Assembly: GCA_020698575.1 (NCBI GenBank)
Contig: CM036239.1
Coordinates: 15,154,263 to 15,218,262, forward strand
Direction of reading: 5' to 3'
Origin: Bostrychus sinensis
Taxonomy: Eukaryota > Chordata > Actinopteri > Gobiiformes > Eleotridae
Length of the DNA: 64,000 nt
Part shown: piece by piece, positions 1 through 26,385 of the stretch
How positions within the stretch are numbered: the first letter of the stretch is position 1
Layout: each line of letters begins with the position of its first letter
Program-made: the position numbers and the translations under genes
The notes under the pieces: model-generated
Told to the model about the DNA's origin: nothing
Database searches by the model: none
Seen by the model: only the letters and a program-made list of their open reading frames with translations

Positions 1-1905
1 TCAGAGCGCACGTCCCCTGTCCTTTCCGTGTCCGAGCTGGAGAGACTGCTGTACACGGGCAAAACTGCTTGTAACCATGCAGACGAAGTGTGGCCACGGC
101 TGTACATAGGAGATCAGTGAGTTTATTACCTTTAAAAAAAATGTGTGTTTGGATGTTAGTAAAAAGGGTATGTCTAAATGACCTACTCTCTCCAGAGACA
201 TAGCCTCAGACCGCAGAGAGCTTGCCAAACTTGGCATCACGCACATCCTCAACTGTGCCCAGAGCAAGTGGCGAGGAGGAGCAGAGTATTATGCTGGGAT
301 GAATATCACCTATCATGGTATTGAGGCTCATGACTCCCCCACGTTTGACATGAGTGTCAACTTCTATCCAGCTGCTGAATTCATTCACAAAGCCCTCACA
401 GGTGGAGGTAAGCGTAATTTTATACACATTTAAGTTTCTGCACATGCTGTATAGGTACAGTTAGGTCCATAAGTATTTGGACACTGGCACGAGTTTTGTT
501 ATTTTCCAAATTTTCCAAAACATTTTCAAAATACAGTTAAATATCAGCTGTAATTTCAGGTATACACATCCAAATCAGAAAAAGGGTTTAGAAATTACAG
601 CTCTTCAATATGTAGACGCCTCTTTTTCAGGGGCTCAAAAGTAACTGGACAAAGTAACGTTACTCTAAATAAAATAATTTTCAATACTTTGTTAATAATC
701 CTTCACATGCGATGTCTGCCTGAGGTCTAAAACCCATGAACATCATCAAACTCTGGGTTTCCTCCTTTATGATGTTTTACCAGGGCTTTACTGCAGATGT
801 CTTCAGTTGTTGCTTGTTTGTGGGTTTTTCCGCAGTTCAGCAAGTGAAATGCAGCTTGATCGGGTTGAGATCTGGTGACTGATTCAACCATTGCAGTATA
901 TTTCACGTCTTTGCATTAAAAAACTCCCGGGTTGCTTTGCAGTATGTTTTGGGTCATCGTCCATCTGTACTGTGAACTGCTGTTTAAACAACTTTGCAGC
1001 TTTTGTCTGAATCTGAGCAGAATGTTTATCCATATGCTCTTCAGAATTCATCTGGCTGCTTCTGTCTCTGTCACATCATCAGTAAACACCAGTGACCCAG
1101 TGCCATTGGAAGTTATGCAGCTCATGCATCACACTGCTCCACCATGTTTTACAGAAGATATGCTGGGCTTTGGATCATGAGTCGTTCCAAGCCTTCTCCA
1201 GACTTTTCTCTGCCCATCATTCTGGTACAGGTTGATCTGAGTCTCATCTGTCCAAAGAATGCTGTTCTAGAAGTGGGCTGGCTTTTTTTTAATTTACCGT
1301 ATTTTTTTTCTGGCCAAGTCTAATGTGGCCTTTCTATTGTTGAGGCTGATGAATGGTCTGCATCTTGTGGTGAACTGTTTGTATTTGCTCTCATGAAGTC
1401 TTCTCGTTATGGTGGACTTAGACACAGATACACCTACTTCCTTGAGAGTTTGGACATGAATACTCTCAAATTACAACTGAGAGTCTGCACGTTTAGCCCA
1501 TATTAATTATATAACTGTATTTGTAATATGTTTTTGGTTAACGGCTAAAATAACAAAACTTGTGTTAGTGTCCAAATACTTATGGACCTAACTGTATATA
1601 GTACCTATAGCCTATTAGACAGGAGGTATACATAGCTTTGGTTGTAGTTTTTAACTTTTAAGTTCTGTTTTTTTGCTGTGTGTATTTATTTAGGCAAGGT
1701 GCTAGTCCACTGCACTGTGGGAGTTAGCCGCTCTGCCACATTGGTGCTGGCCTACCTGATGATCAGACAGAACCTGACTCTTGTCGAGGCTATTAAGACT
1801 GTCAAGGACCACAGAGGTGTCATCCCAAACAGAGGGTTCCTTCGTCAGCTTAACGGCCTAGACAGCATCCTGAGAGAGAGCAGGAAGACATCCCCGCAGA
1901 GCTGA
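1..1905 (+). CDS. dusp13a: Dual-specificity phosphatase, DUSP13A-like (5' part outside window)
   Basis: Three exons are visible: 1-116 (continues upstream or begins before the window), 196-407 and 1694-1905. Donors are gtgagt at 117 and gtaagc at 408; acceptors end at 195 and 1693; phases agree. The product is a cysteine-based protein phosphatase that removes phosphate from Tyr and Ser/Thr. The third exon carries the signature HCTVGVSRSATLVLAYLM, with the catalytic Cys and the P-loop Arg, followed by the typical end PNRGFLRQL. The second exon carries EAHDSPTFD, whose Asp is the likely general acid. The first exon has the family motif DEVWPRLYIGD. Compared from memory, segments such as KDHRGVIPNRGFLRQL and the AHDSP loop are closer to the muscle-type DUSP13A than to DUSP13B or DUPD1/DUSP29. 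It is convergent with ppia. The long second intron holds a Tc1-like transposon. The family is certain; the exact paralogue is inferred. Confidence 0.88.
458..1594 (-). mobile_element. Tc1-like DNA transposon, full length, transposase decayed
   Basis: Terminal inverted repeats start CAGTTAGGTCCATAAGTATT at 458 and end with its reverse complement at 1594. They match over more than 26 bases and are flanked by TA on both sides (456-457, 1595-1596), the Tc1/mariner target. The minus strand inside reads as a broken Tc1 transposase: an MDDDPKHTAK segment near 955 corresponds to the second Asp of the DDE triad, with stops and frameshifts around it. It lies entirely within the second visible dusp13a-like intron. 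Confidence 0.85.
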
Positions 1906-3830
1906 AAGTCTGTTCACACATACAACACAAGTGAGCAGCTAGCTTCACTAAAATATGTTTGAATCTAGGGACCATTTGAAAAGACACTTAAAAGTCGAAG
2001 AGGCACTACACCACTCAATCAAGTCTGTTTATTCTGTATTCACTTTTATGCACAGTGGTTATTCAGAAAACAAAAATACATGCTCAATGCAATGCACTGA
2101 CTTAAGGCATTCTGAGGGAACACTAACATGATCAAATATTATAAACCTCATACTGTAAACATATTATTTACCATATAGCATCAACCAAAAAAACAAACAA
2201 CAAAACTCATTTGTAGCAGTATCTGGATTTGCTCACCACTTTCTGGTAGTTCCTAAATAAGGTATTCATTAAATTAAGGCCACTTTCAGTCTATTGATTT
2301 GAATCAGTAAGTCTAGAAAGGTTTATAACAGAGCAAAAGATGTAGAACATTTTTCTTAAAATTTTAAATTTCCCTAAAACAATGGTTATAAAAGATTTCT
2401 CAAAGATTATCTCAATATACCAACTTATTAAGCGTTATGTGTTGAATGAAAGCCTATGAAACATTAGTTATTTGTGTCTTTGAAAACACAAAACAAACTA
2501 TGGATAAATGTTTACTCAAACTATCTTTTGACTTAAGTTAATTGCCACACTTGACACTGTGATAAAATATGTACAATGAAGAAAGCAAGATGCCTGTGTC
2601 GGTAACTGTAACTGCACTGAAAGATTTAGTAAACATCTTGAGAGTTTTTATGTAATATGTTAGTTGGTACCTTAGGTGCCACAACAAAAAATCGCCAAGA
2701 GATCCAAATTATGCTTACTTTCACTGTTATAAGTATTTTTGTGGTATTACATACGATCACTACTTATAGCCCAGTTTGGACCAGCACTGTTATGTAGCCT
2801 TTTCAACAGTATCACAAGTGTTGTCAACAGTATTATAATACTTATGTCAGAGTGACACAGATTATAGCAGATGTGTAGTGAGTTTGTGAGTACACTACAG
2901 CCAAATTGTAAAATTGTATTTTTGGGTAATAAGTTGTTACTTAATGCTTTGTCTGAAAGTGTGTTTTGTATCTGATCATTTATCAAGTCCACTTCAAACA
3001 TCTAATTCAAATGAAGCCGTTATGTAATTTTCAGTCTAGTCTTGTCAATTCAACTCATCTCATAACTATTTAGTATTAACAACAGAAAAGCAACTGGCAA
3101 TTTTATTTTGTTGGTGCAAGAGTTGAGCAAGAAGAAATTGAAGAAGGTAATCACAAATGTGCCACTGCGAAAGCTACTAACTGCCTGGATGTATTCTATA
3201 GGTTGTGCAAATGAGAGTTGTTTCACAATGCTAGTGAAGCCAATTTAAACCAGCTTTTAACTAAATGTGTGTTAATTGTTACCTCAAGTGTCACATTTGA
3301 ACACAGTGACTGTGGTATTAGTCTGTGCTATTTCAACACCATATTAACACAAACGCTTGGCTGTTACCATTTCTCAAAGTTGTAGTTGCTTAGTTTGTTC
3401 TTGACAAGCACATTTTCTATCAGACTTGAATGAAAGCTATTGTCACATCCAGTTGTTACAGTATTTTGTGTGTCAGACTTCATTTGCCATGACATGTTAC
3501 ATATCATCGTGTTCTGCTGCAAGAAGCACTTATAACCTGCATCATGTATTTTGTACTGGTGGTTTTACTGTGTTGTGATCAGCTGTTGGCCCATTGTTTA
3601 TATTGTATTAATTTTGTTACAGAGATATTTCTATGGTAAAAGTTATTTTTAATTTATATTTTTATCACTTTCTTTTTGTGGTTCATTGTGGGGTAACCCA
3701 GCAAAGGAGATGCTGATGCCTTAAACTAAGTACTTTTCTCAACATTTAGTATTTAATTTATAACGTCTTGATTGTTTTGATAAAATCTGTACTTTATCAA
3801 AAATAATAAAAACATGTTTTGTCAACAGTT
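1906..3830 (+). other. Probable 3' UTR of the DUSP13A-like gene
   Basis: AT-rich sequence without a supported gene runs from the phosphatase stop codon to a poly-T tract near 3831. A canonical AATAAA lies at 3805-3810, so the 3' UTR could be about 1.9 kb. Nothing else is recognisable here. The minus-strand reading frame at 2747-3001 has no recognisable domain. Confidence 0.45.
3805..3810 (+). terminator. Candidate polyadenylation signal, dusp13a-like
   Basis: AATAAA on the plus strand, about 1.9 kb after the phosphatase stop codon and before the convergent ppia 3' end. It is the last plausible signal before the next gene. Confidence 0.4.
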
Positions 3831-4049
3831 TTTTTTTTTTTTTTTAAGTCCAGTATCTGCAGAGGTCTTGTTAGCTTCAACAAGGGTCTGTCTGGCTGTG
3901 TGTATTTTTAGCACACGCAGGAGGATGAAAGATGGGGCAGGGGATTTCATCTGGATGCAAGATAAAACTTCACCACTAGATGGCAAGACACCTTATGTAA
4001 TCTCTACATAAAGATGGTAAAAAAAACACAAAATACATACAATCTCATT

Positions 4050-4055
4050 TTTATT
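4050..4055 (-). terminator. Candidate polyadenylation signal, ppia
   Basis: AATAAA on the minus strand (TTTATT as written), about 200 bases downstream of the ppia stop codon. A short 3' UTR would be usual for ppia. Confidence 0.5.
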
Positions 4056-4251
4056 AACATCATAATTTTCTTGATTAACAAATATAACCTTTGTTTAACA
4101 CATAAGAAATACAAAATATTGCACAATGACACAAATAGACACATTAAAGGAAAAGGTTGGAAGTTGGCTGGGTTTTCCTACTGACAGGTAAAGTGGGACA
4201 TCAGTGTTGATAAAAGTACTTCTGACAGCGTATACATTAACCTCTGACAAT

Positions 4252-5709
4252 TTACTTTAGTTCACCAGAGTCAGTGATGACAACTTTAGCTTTAGGAGTG
4301 CCACTCTTTGTCCCTTGTTTCTCTATTGCCTTGACAACATCAATCCCCTCTACAACACTTCCAAACACCACGTGCTTCCCGTTCAGCCTGCAAAACATGT
4401 CAAGCCATTAGTATGTACAGCCAATATCCAGTACAAGCTCAAACTTTTAATAAATGTTAGTTTAGCTAAATGCCGTGCTGTGTATACCAATCAGTGGAAG
4501 CAGTGCAGATAAAAAACTGGGATCCGTTAGTGTTGGGCCCAGCGTTGGCCATAGACAGGCAGCCCATGCCTGTGTGCTTTAGCTGGAAGTTCTCATCAGC
4601 AAACTTCTCTCCATAAATGGATTTGCCTCCAGTCCCATTGTGGTTAGTGAAGTCACCCCCCTGAAAACAGCTTGGTCTAAGTAGCTGCCAAATGTGTGTT
4701 AAGCAAAGACAAAAAGAAGGACACTGCTTGCCTACCTGGCACATGAATTTAGGGATGATGCGATGGAATGAAGAGCCCTTGTAGCCAAACCCCTTTTCTC
4801 CAGTGCAAAGAGCACGGAAATTTTCTGTAATGTAAAGAAACCATAAAGAGCATCACTTATGGTCAGAAGTTAACTGTGCAAGAGGACAACATAAAAAGCT
4901 TATGTGCAGAGGGGAGGCATGTAGGCCATTATGCACTCAGAATAAATGAGGTCAGAGCTAACAAAGGCAATGTAGGACAAAATCACTCTCAGTATTAATG
5001 TGCTGGCCTCAGTCTTTTACAGCCTCTGAGCTTTTTTGTTGAAATAAATATTCATAATACTGTATTCACATAGTCATCCCTTATATAGGGATGCAATCTC
5101 AGCAGCAATTTGGAGATTTCCTCAACCTACAATTGAATATGGTTATTAGCCTGTTCTATACAAAATCAAAAAACCATCAACATTATTTTTTTGTTTATTT
5201 AATGTCTTACCTGCAGTCTTTGGGACTGCATCAGCCCGCAACTGAAAAACAGACAGTCATGTGAGCTATAGTGAAGTAAAACTAGGCCTATAAAAACAAG
5301 TGGGTGACTGTACCACAATAACAATAACATGATAACATTATCAGAAAAAAAATTAATTATGGCCACATATGCTTTTCAAAAAATATCTGAAATCAAGGCT
5401 ATTCCATGCTGTCTATATGCTATTTCTAGTTCAGTGCTGCTATGGGCGTTCCCAGCAAGATAACATGACACGAAATCATCTTTCTGAATCTATTCACTGT
5501 GGTAGGCAAACATATTTTATTTAAAATCTCAACCACTGAATTATCACAATTACTGGCACTACACTCTAAAAAAAATGGCATAGTTGAGATAAACTCAAGG
5601 GAAAACTACGAGACATAAAGGTGATAAGATAAGGCTTTACCTCCATTACAATCCTACCCGCGTTGGAGCCATCAATTGTGATGTCAAAATAAACTCGAGG
5701 GTTTCCCAT
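4252..5709 (-). CDS. ppia: Peptidyl-prolyl cis-trans isomerase A (cyclophilin A)
   Basis: Five exons on the minus strand: 5641-5709, 5211-5241, 4736-4824, 4488-4660 and 4252-4387. The lengths 69, 31, 89, 173 and 136 join in phase to give 165 aa plus stop, the exact length of human PPIA. The start MGNPRVYFDITIDGSNAGR is the only sensible ATG. Numbering matches the human enzyme without gaps: R55, F60, Q63, F113, W121 and H126 of the active site and cyclosporin pocket are all present (FHRIIPKFMCQ, SQFFICTA, TDWLNGKH). There is no signal or transit peptide, so this is the cytosolic form and not PPIB or PPIF. It isomerises X-Pro bonds during folding. Its position beside zmiz2 matches human 7p13. 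Introns are short and no damage is seen. Confidence 0.97.
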
Positions 5710-5960
5710 TTTTCCAAAGCGCTTTTGATATGTTTGAGATGAAAAGAGACTCTAAAATCCTGACAACGCGTCCGCGATACGCTCTACCTAGGTCTTTATT
5801 TATGTGTCTTGCAGTCGATGATGCCTAGGATTCAAACAACCAATGAAACTAAAGAATTCCTCAGACCCTGCCGTGTGGACCAATGGGAAACAGAGGGGCG
5901 AAGCTTAGGATGGCGTTCTGAGGGTTAGACGCAGCCATCAGAGACAAGACGCAGAGAGCA
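5710..5960 (-). promoter_or_regulatory. Putative ppia promoter
   Basis: Immediately upstream of the ppia ATG is a CpG-containing stretch with a TAAATAAA TATA-like run near 5797-5804. Two ATTGG boxes (inverted CCAAT on the minus strand) lie near 5840 and 5880. This arrangement suits a constitutive promoter. The assignment rests on position and motif only. Confidence 0.45.
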
Positions 5961-7356
5961 ATATATATCTGATATGTAGGTTACTTTTACATTTGTCATG
6001 TGCTGTACATAATCATTAACATGACGAACGCTCTAAATTCATATATGTATCATATATGTTAGGGGATGTGTGTACACATTTAAGAAAAATATCAGATTTA
6101 AATGACATGGACTAGCATCTCTTAGAAACATTGTGTTGTCTAGAAGTCAGCTACACAAGAGGGAGATCACATGATTTTGTTTCATCAATGTATAAAGGGC
6201 AGTAATTTTGTAGATAAAAAATTCTCCATACCAATACGTTCAGTGCTCAAATAAAGCAATTTAATTCAGAATTTTTAGGAACGGGACACAGAAACAGTAC
6301 AATGACAAATATGATTGCAAAATAAATAGAAAATAATGGCAATTTCAATGTGTTACAAAATATGTAATAAGTACATATTTAAAAAAGCCTTTTAGTAAAT
6401 TTGATTTAAATAGTCCATAAATTCCCAATACAACTTATTCTTGCTTATTTGACAAAGAACATTTATTGCTGCCTTTTCAAGGCAATCTAGGACCCCAAGG
6501 GATTCAGTCCAAAAGTAATTTGTAGAATTTTTTTAAAAATGCATTACTTATTGTCAGCTGACATTTTCTGTGACACATACAATTTGTATGAGCTCAGATT
6601 TTTACCAATACTTTATATTTCCAACAATAATTCATTATCAAATTAATAACAACAATTTTACAAAGATTATAATCTGTTTGTTACACACACGTTCTCTAAT
6701 GAAAACATTTTATTTTACATAACATAAACCCGTGTCATGATGGGTTGTACATGTCAAACCTAATAACATAAACAGCTTTCAAATGGCAGAAAATGCCACA
6801 ACACACAGCTGTACTCATATACAATATGCTTGAATCCCTCAAAGAGGGTAACAGGGTGAGAGTCTTTCACAGTGCTGAAGGATCCTGTAAAATTTTAGTA
6901 ACTCTTTAGTAAAAGTATGTTTTGCAGACACCTACATGCCAAACTCTCATTATTTGCTTTTCTCAGTGTGTGTTCTGCCTGATTCTGTAATTGTGTTGAT
7001 TTCCCCCCCACATTTTTTTTTTTTTTTTGATTGACACTCAAATAAATACATAGAATGAGTAAAAAATACAAATCCTTCGGCATGTGCTGTAGTTTATACT
7101 GCTGGTTTGAATTGTCAGTGCCTACTGAATCACAGACTAATATTATGCGCAGACAGTATTTAAATATGAAATGTGATACTGGGTGTAAATTGCAAAACTG
7201 TCAAATGACATAGATACACAAAAACATATGTACAAACATACATGCTCATAAAAATACACTTGCCTGCACACACACAGACAGAGTAGGGACCACGAGGCTG
7301 TGCTCTCTTAACTGATATGGGTGGGCCCAGAGCAAACTGCTGCACTAATGTGAAGG
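5960..7356 (-). other. ppia-zmiz2 intergenic segment and zmiz2 3' UTR
   Basis: AT-rich, gene-free sequence follows the zmiz2 stop codon at 7357. Minus-strand AATAAA motifs occur near 6462-6467 and 6711-6716, either of which could end a 0.7-0.9 kb 3' UTR. No repeat family or RNA gene was recognised. The reading frames at 6895-7083 and 7160-7345 have no similarity I recognise. Confidence 0.4.
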
Positions 7357-20938
<13,582 letters not shown>

Positions 20939-23516
20939 CTGATGAATGGTGGGATCATTAGAGAGCCCCTTGTGCTTGAAGACACAGCCCTGGGAACAAG
21001 AGCGGAGATAGGAACACATACTGTGGTGGATACCTAAAGCTCATTACCTTCACTGCACATTTTGTCATCTGCAGATGCCTACATGCAACACAGCCACAGT
21101 GCCCTCCCACTCAGAGCCACTAACTTTAATCTGTGTGTCTCTGTGTGGACTGCGCACATCAAAACGTTAGCCTATCAGTGACTGCTGTAGCTCTGATACC
21201 TCTCAAAAGGGGGGAGGGGTGCTGCAAGCTAAATTTAGCTCTGATTTCAAAAGAGAACAGAGATGTGAAGAGGAAGACTCTTCCCTCAGCACATGACAAT
21301 CAAGTCATCAGCATGTCCTCCACTCATGTTCTCTTATGTGCTTCATTGACAAATGTCTTTGCATGTTTATCTGCCATTTTGTCTTTCACAATATGTTTTA
21401 TTGGATTCCTACTTCCTACTCATTCCACAGCTGAACAACACAAAGCAACAGAAACATGTAGCCTTTAGGTGTCTCCCTTTATCTGGTGCTGAAGATAAAG
21501 ACAGCAGTACAGTCTGTGACTGCAGCTTTGGCTCAAATACACTGCCTCTCATCACCATAACTTCCGGACTTTTTTATGCAACATTTGCCTTCCCATCGGA
21601 CACAATGGGAAGCAACTCCTTTCATTTCTTGTCAGGTTTGACCTTACATCAGAAAATGCCATCACAGACATTCACAACATCAGACCTCAATCAAGCATGA
21701 AAACATTCTCCGCTAGTACACACTTACATTGTCAGGACTGGCTTCAACTTGAAAATTAAAAACACTGGACCAGCACTGTGTTTGATATTGATAAAGCAAC
21801 TTCTGTACAATTTCAATAATGTTCTTTTGTATAACAGAAAATACTATGTACAAAAGACAAAGTCCAAAAAGTAAATTGTATCATTAAAAATGTGTTTTGG
21901 AAAATATATTGTTGTAAATAGAGTTATAAAAAAAAGTATTTGGACAATATTGTGGACTATAATTTATATTATATTAGTGCATAATATTGCAGTTGCCATT
22001 GTTGTTGCTCCCACCTTCAAGTAAAAAGTACTTTATCCTAAAAAAATACCTTATTACATTGTGTTTAATACACATTTAAACACTAAGGTAATTTTATTTA
22101 AACTTTAAACGAAACTCCGGTGAGACCAAACATTACCACTCGGCACTACACAATATAAATTAGACTACAGATCATTAGTCTGACAATAGTCCATACGGCT
22201 AGGTTAATTACAGTGGAGAATTAAATGGAGAAACAGCTCATCTCTCAAAATATTTAGTTCTGCTTTAGTTATGGGTTGCTGGTCCCTTGAATGTGAAGAT
22301 GTCTAGTCATTCAGTGCTACAACAATCTTTTGTTAGTACAGGGTCCTGCATTAAAATTACTTCTACAGTAAAATATTCAAAACATAATCTGTACAATTAC
22401 AATGTCAAGACAATAGTTCATCAACATCAGGGATACAAAAGTCTGCATACAAAAGTAGACAATTAGCTTGTGTGAAATTTATTAAACAAGGTATCTAGAT
22501 GTGTTCTTGTCATTGTCATATTGAGTTACCTCTTACATTGCACATGTATAAGAAGACAAAGTATCAAAGCTTATAAATACACTCCTCAACAAAAAACTGC
22601 ACTGATTAGGAAGCAAGTGTCTGCTTCAAACTTCAAGCCATGACAATACTGACTCTAAGTCCTGCAGAAAACACATAATTTGACAAAATGTTATTAGTGG
22701 CCTTTATGAATTCTGCTACACAGGATTATGATTTATGATTATGACTCATAAAAATCTACAGCACGAATATCTTATCCTACAGCACTACAATATTTTACGA
22801 GGATGTTTCTAATTAGTCGTTAATCAATGAGTTTCTTACTAAGCGCCAACTACAATCACTGTTCACAAACTGCTCTGTGAAATAGCCTAATAATTGGAGA
22901 ACAGGCTAATCATGCATCAAGTCAACTTCAAAAACTAATAAAATGTCAATGGAGTCGAAAAGCCACCTCTACCTGCGCACATTACTTAGCCTAGTTATTC
23001 CAGTACAACAATAAACAAAACATGCAGCAGCGAAGCAGAACAAAGCAGCTGGGTGTTTGGTGTGAAGGATCCAGCAACGAGTGCGAAGCCCATCAATGAA
23101 AACACAAACACTTAAGGTGCTATTTTACTCACCTGGACGAACCGCTGAATTAACGCATTTAAACGTGAGCTATGTTACAACAGATTACTGCGAAACCGTG
23201 GAAGTGGACATTTTCATTTCCAAAACACGCGTGTTGTATCACAGCCCTGGGTCCAGTGATAAGTTTGTATGATCTCTTTCTGTTGCAGCGCGTAAGAGGT
23301 GTCCGCGCTGTTAAGGCTCTTTATGCGCTGCTGGCTGCGCCGCTGGTGCACAGGATAGCCACGCACGGCTACAAACCTCTCTACGCTGCTGAGTTGAGCA
23401 ACGCTAGCCTCTCGATACGATCAGTGGTTTGCTTCTGGCTACATGTCGGTGAATGTCCCGAAGCTGCGCACTCAGACGTGTGAGTGACTGCCGCGCTCTG
23501 GCCAGCTACAACTTAC

Positions 23517-23640
23517 CTCAGGCTGCGCCAGCTGCCAGACGATGTGGCCACTTGATGCAGACACTTAAGTTAGCAAGACGGCATTAGCAGCCAGTGTCGC
23601 AGTTGAGCTAACACTGGGAAACAAGATAGGGCTGCTTGAT
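23517..23640 (-). promoter_or_regulatory. Probable non-coding first exon and CpG-rich promoter of zmiz2
   Basis: On the minus strand the sequence GAG|gtaagt at 23517 is a near-ideal donor, preceded by CpG-rich sequence (23290-23600) in an otherwise AT-rich region. The distance and orientation suit a 5' UTR exon spliced to the acceptor at 20990. No transcript evidence is available. Confidence 0.45.
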
Positions 23641-26300
23641 CACCGAGTGTCCATAGGCAATAGGCAATTATCTGCTTTGTGCTTTATTTTCTCCTTTAGT
23701 CTGGGTTAATCAGCTATTTAGGTTACTATTTGTCTGTTCCTAAGCCATTATGAAGGGCTGTAATCTTGTCGTAATCCACTTTATTTTGATTAAGCCTAAT
23801 TAAAATATATTATGATTTTTAGTCTCTTGTCCTAATAATAACAGGACAGCACTGTGTTCATTGGCAGGCTGTAACCTGACAGCCTAGTGTACCTTCCTGA
23901 TTGCACAATGACCCGCTATAATATATGCATGAGATCACAGGGCTAATGTCTCCCACAGAGAAAGGAATTTTCCTGTCCCTCCTCCAAGTCAGGCGGCTGA
24001 CTGACTGCAGACCAGAGCAGATCATTTAGCGGAGGGAGCGTCGAGACTGACGTCACCTGTAAATGATTAAGCTCTCTATGATCAAAGGACGCATAATGGT
24101 ATGTTTTGCACCCAACGACCAACGTGCATGGCAGCGTGCACCCGCAAAATCTCCATACATTTGTCAAAAGCGGCTGCCTCCTTCAACAAATGTTTTTACA
24201 TCCACAGCTCACACAGGCACAGTGTGTCTGTCGCTTAGAGCATGCTGTGTTTTAGTAGCTGGACTAGTGAGTGCTTTGGAGTCATTAGAGGTGTCTGAAA
24301 TATGTTGCCAGAGGGCAGTGCAGCTTGGAGAATAAAAAGTCCAACCTGCCTGTGTTTTTCAGACCTCTGTTGCCCTGGAAACAGGTGCTGAGATTTCCCA
24401 TTTCTTCCTTTTTCTCTACACTATCACTGCCCACCCCCCACCGCCACCCCTCTCCACACACTGCCGCCTTGCAGCTTCCTCCCCCACGACCTGCCGCATA
24501 GTAACACACACAGACATCGCACAATTCAGTCTACTGCAGTCATTTTACAATGCCATAGGACAGAATAACTGACTGCTCCATTCTGCTCATAACCATGCTA
24601 CTCATCTGAGATTAGCCTAAAACTCACTAAAACTGTACTGATCTGCCTTCAAATTTGAGGAGAACCACTGGCAATGACTGCAACTATCTGACCTCAAGCT
24701 AATCTCTGAGAAGAAAAAAACGTGGGGAGATGGGGAGGGTTAAGGAGACAAAGAGGAAAGCACAGATTAGTGGAAGTAGAGGCAAAGCTGACTGCACTAT
24801 GTTTTGAATTGTATCACTGTTGTGTTTTGGACAGGGGTAGAAACAGGAACAGTACATCTCTGTCCAGTTCTCTCTTAATTAAATTAAAAATATTCCAAAA
24901 AGAATAGAATAGATGGCTGAGGGGTGTGCTGTCACCTGAACTTACATGAACATTGCATGTCTCCTTGGTCTCAGGCCTTTTAAAGTCATCTTTGACTTTC
25001 TACTGCATTCTCTGTGCGTTCCTTTGTAGTGACTTCTCTTTGGCAAGAGCAGAGCATTCCTGGGAAATGGCTGACCCAGAATAACACACACAGAGACGCA
25101 GGATGGCTGAGTGAGAGAGGTCCTCCACCCTTTCATTGCTCAAGCATACACAAAGCCTTGTTTCCTAACATACATCTGACAGCTTAAGTGGGAAGCCACA
25201 GACAGTCATGCTGCAGATACAAAAGTCTGCTCACACACATGACTGTCATCACAAGAACACATGACTACAGCTCCATTATAATGTCCTCAAACCATACAAA
25301 ATGTCTGTTTTCACTAATGCCTTTACTCCCACGGCCATCTGGTGGCACACACTCTGCTCTTTACTTAATTATCTTTAAATTGGCATTTAAACAAGATGTT
25401 GAACTAATGTGGGTTGAGTAAAGAGGTGTTTATTATTTTAGCTATAAACCACACAAATGATCAAATTGCTGTACTAAAGTGCACATGAAAAACTGTTCAC
25501 CTGTACCTCATTTTTTGTACGGTTTAATATTACGAAAGAGAGTTTTGTATAGCCTACTTATTATGCATTAATTACCTGTTGTACTCCCTGCTATCTCTGT
25601 CTGAATCTACCAATTTACTGAAATACAACGTAAATTCAGTTATATGGAATAACAAAAGCAGCTATAACATTATCTTTAAATTGGCATTTAAATGTGTTTG
25701 TTAATTTTGCAATGAACCACACAAACTCCTAAATTGCTTGAGTTAGCCTGGTGGTAATTCACCAGGTGAGCACTGCTGCCACCATGCGTTTTCACCAGTG
25801 TATTGAAAAATTCACTCAACATTTGCTAAATCTTTAAGTAGTGGTAGGCACGTGGTAGATGATTCGTTCAGTTTTCTTAAAAAAAAATCTAAAAGTGAAA
25901 AAAGGTTCAATGAAAAAACATTTTAAAGGCCGGAGATGTCAGAAATTGCTCCTTTTTGGCTGTTATTTTGTTTTTTTGTTTGTTTTGTTTTGTTTTGTTT
26001 TCTGTCGTGATGTCTCTCTTGTTGGGATTTGGAGAAGGCCCAGTTGAGATATCCACAGGTTCTGACAGCACGTGTTGTTCTTCTTTCCTCCTTCCCTCAG
26101 AGCTTGTGGGAACCTCTTGGGCTCTGTGCTGCAGTGTCCTGATCACACAGGGTTCATGCTGTAGCGGGTGGTTTGAATCAAATAACAGGTACTGATCTGT
26201 GTGAGTGGGCTTCCTTTACACTTCCACATGGAGCTGTCTGTTTTCTCTAGTAATTACTGCACAGTATAAGAATGCTAGGTTGTTCTCCTTAGCGTCCATA
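23640..26300. other. Intergenic region upstream of zmiz2
   Basis: No conserved exon, RNA gene or clear transposon was recognised. Short open frames here (for example 24063-24335 and 25907-26195) lack domain signatures and codon-level similarity to known proteins. A T/G-rich simple tract lies at 25965-26000. Confidence 0.4.
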
Positions 26301-26307
26301 TATATAT

Positions 26308-26385
26308 GTTCCCTTTATTTTTTTGAACAGTGTATATATATATATATATATATATATACACTGTTCAAAAAATAAAGGGAACACT
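26308..26385. repeat. Inverted pair of Tc1 ends around an (AT)n tract
   Basis: GTTCCCTTTATTTTTTTGAA at 26308 and its inverted counterpart, ending near 26385, flank a (TA)13 tract at 26333-26358. Together they form a long potential hairpin. The right copy is the genuine end of the Tc1-like element that follows; the left is the end of a second, otherwise missing copy. Confidence 0.8.
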
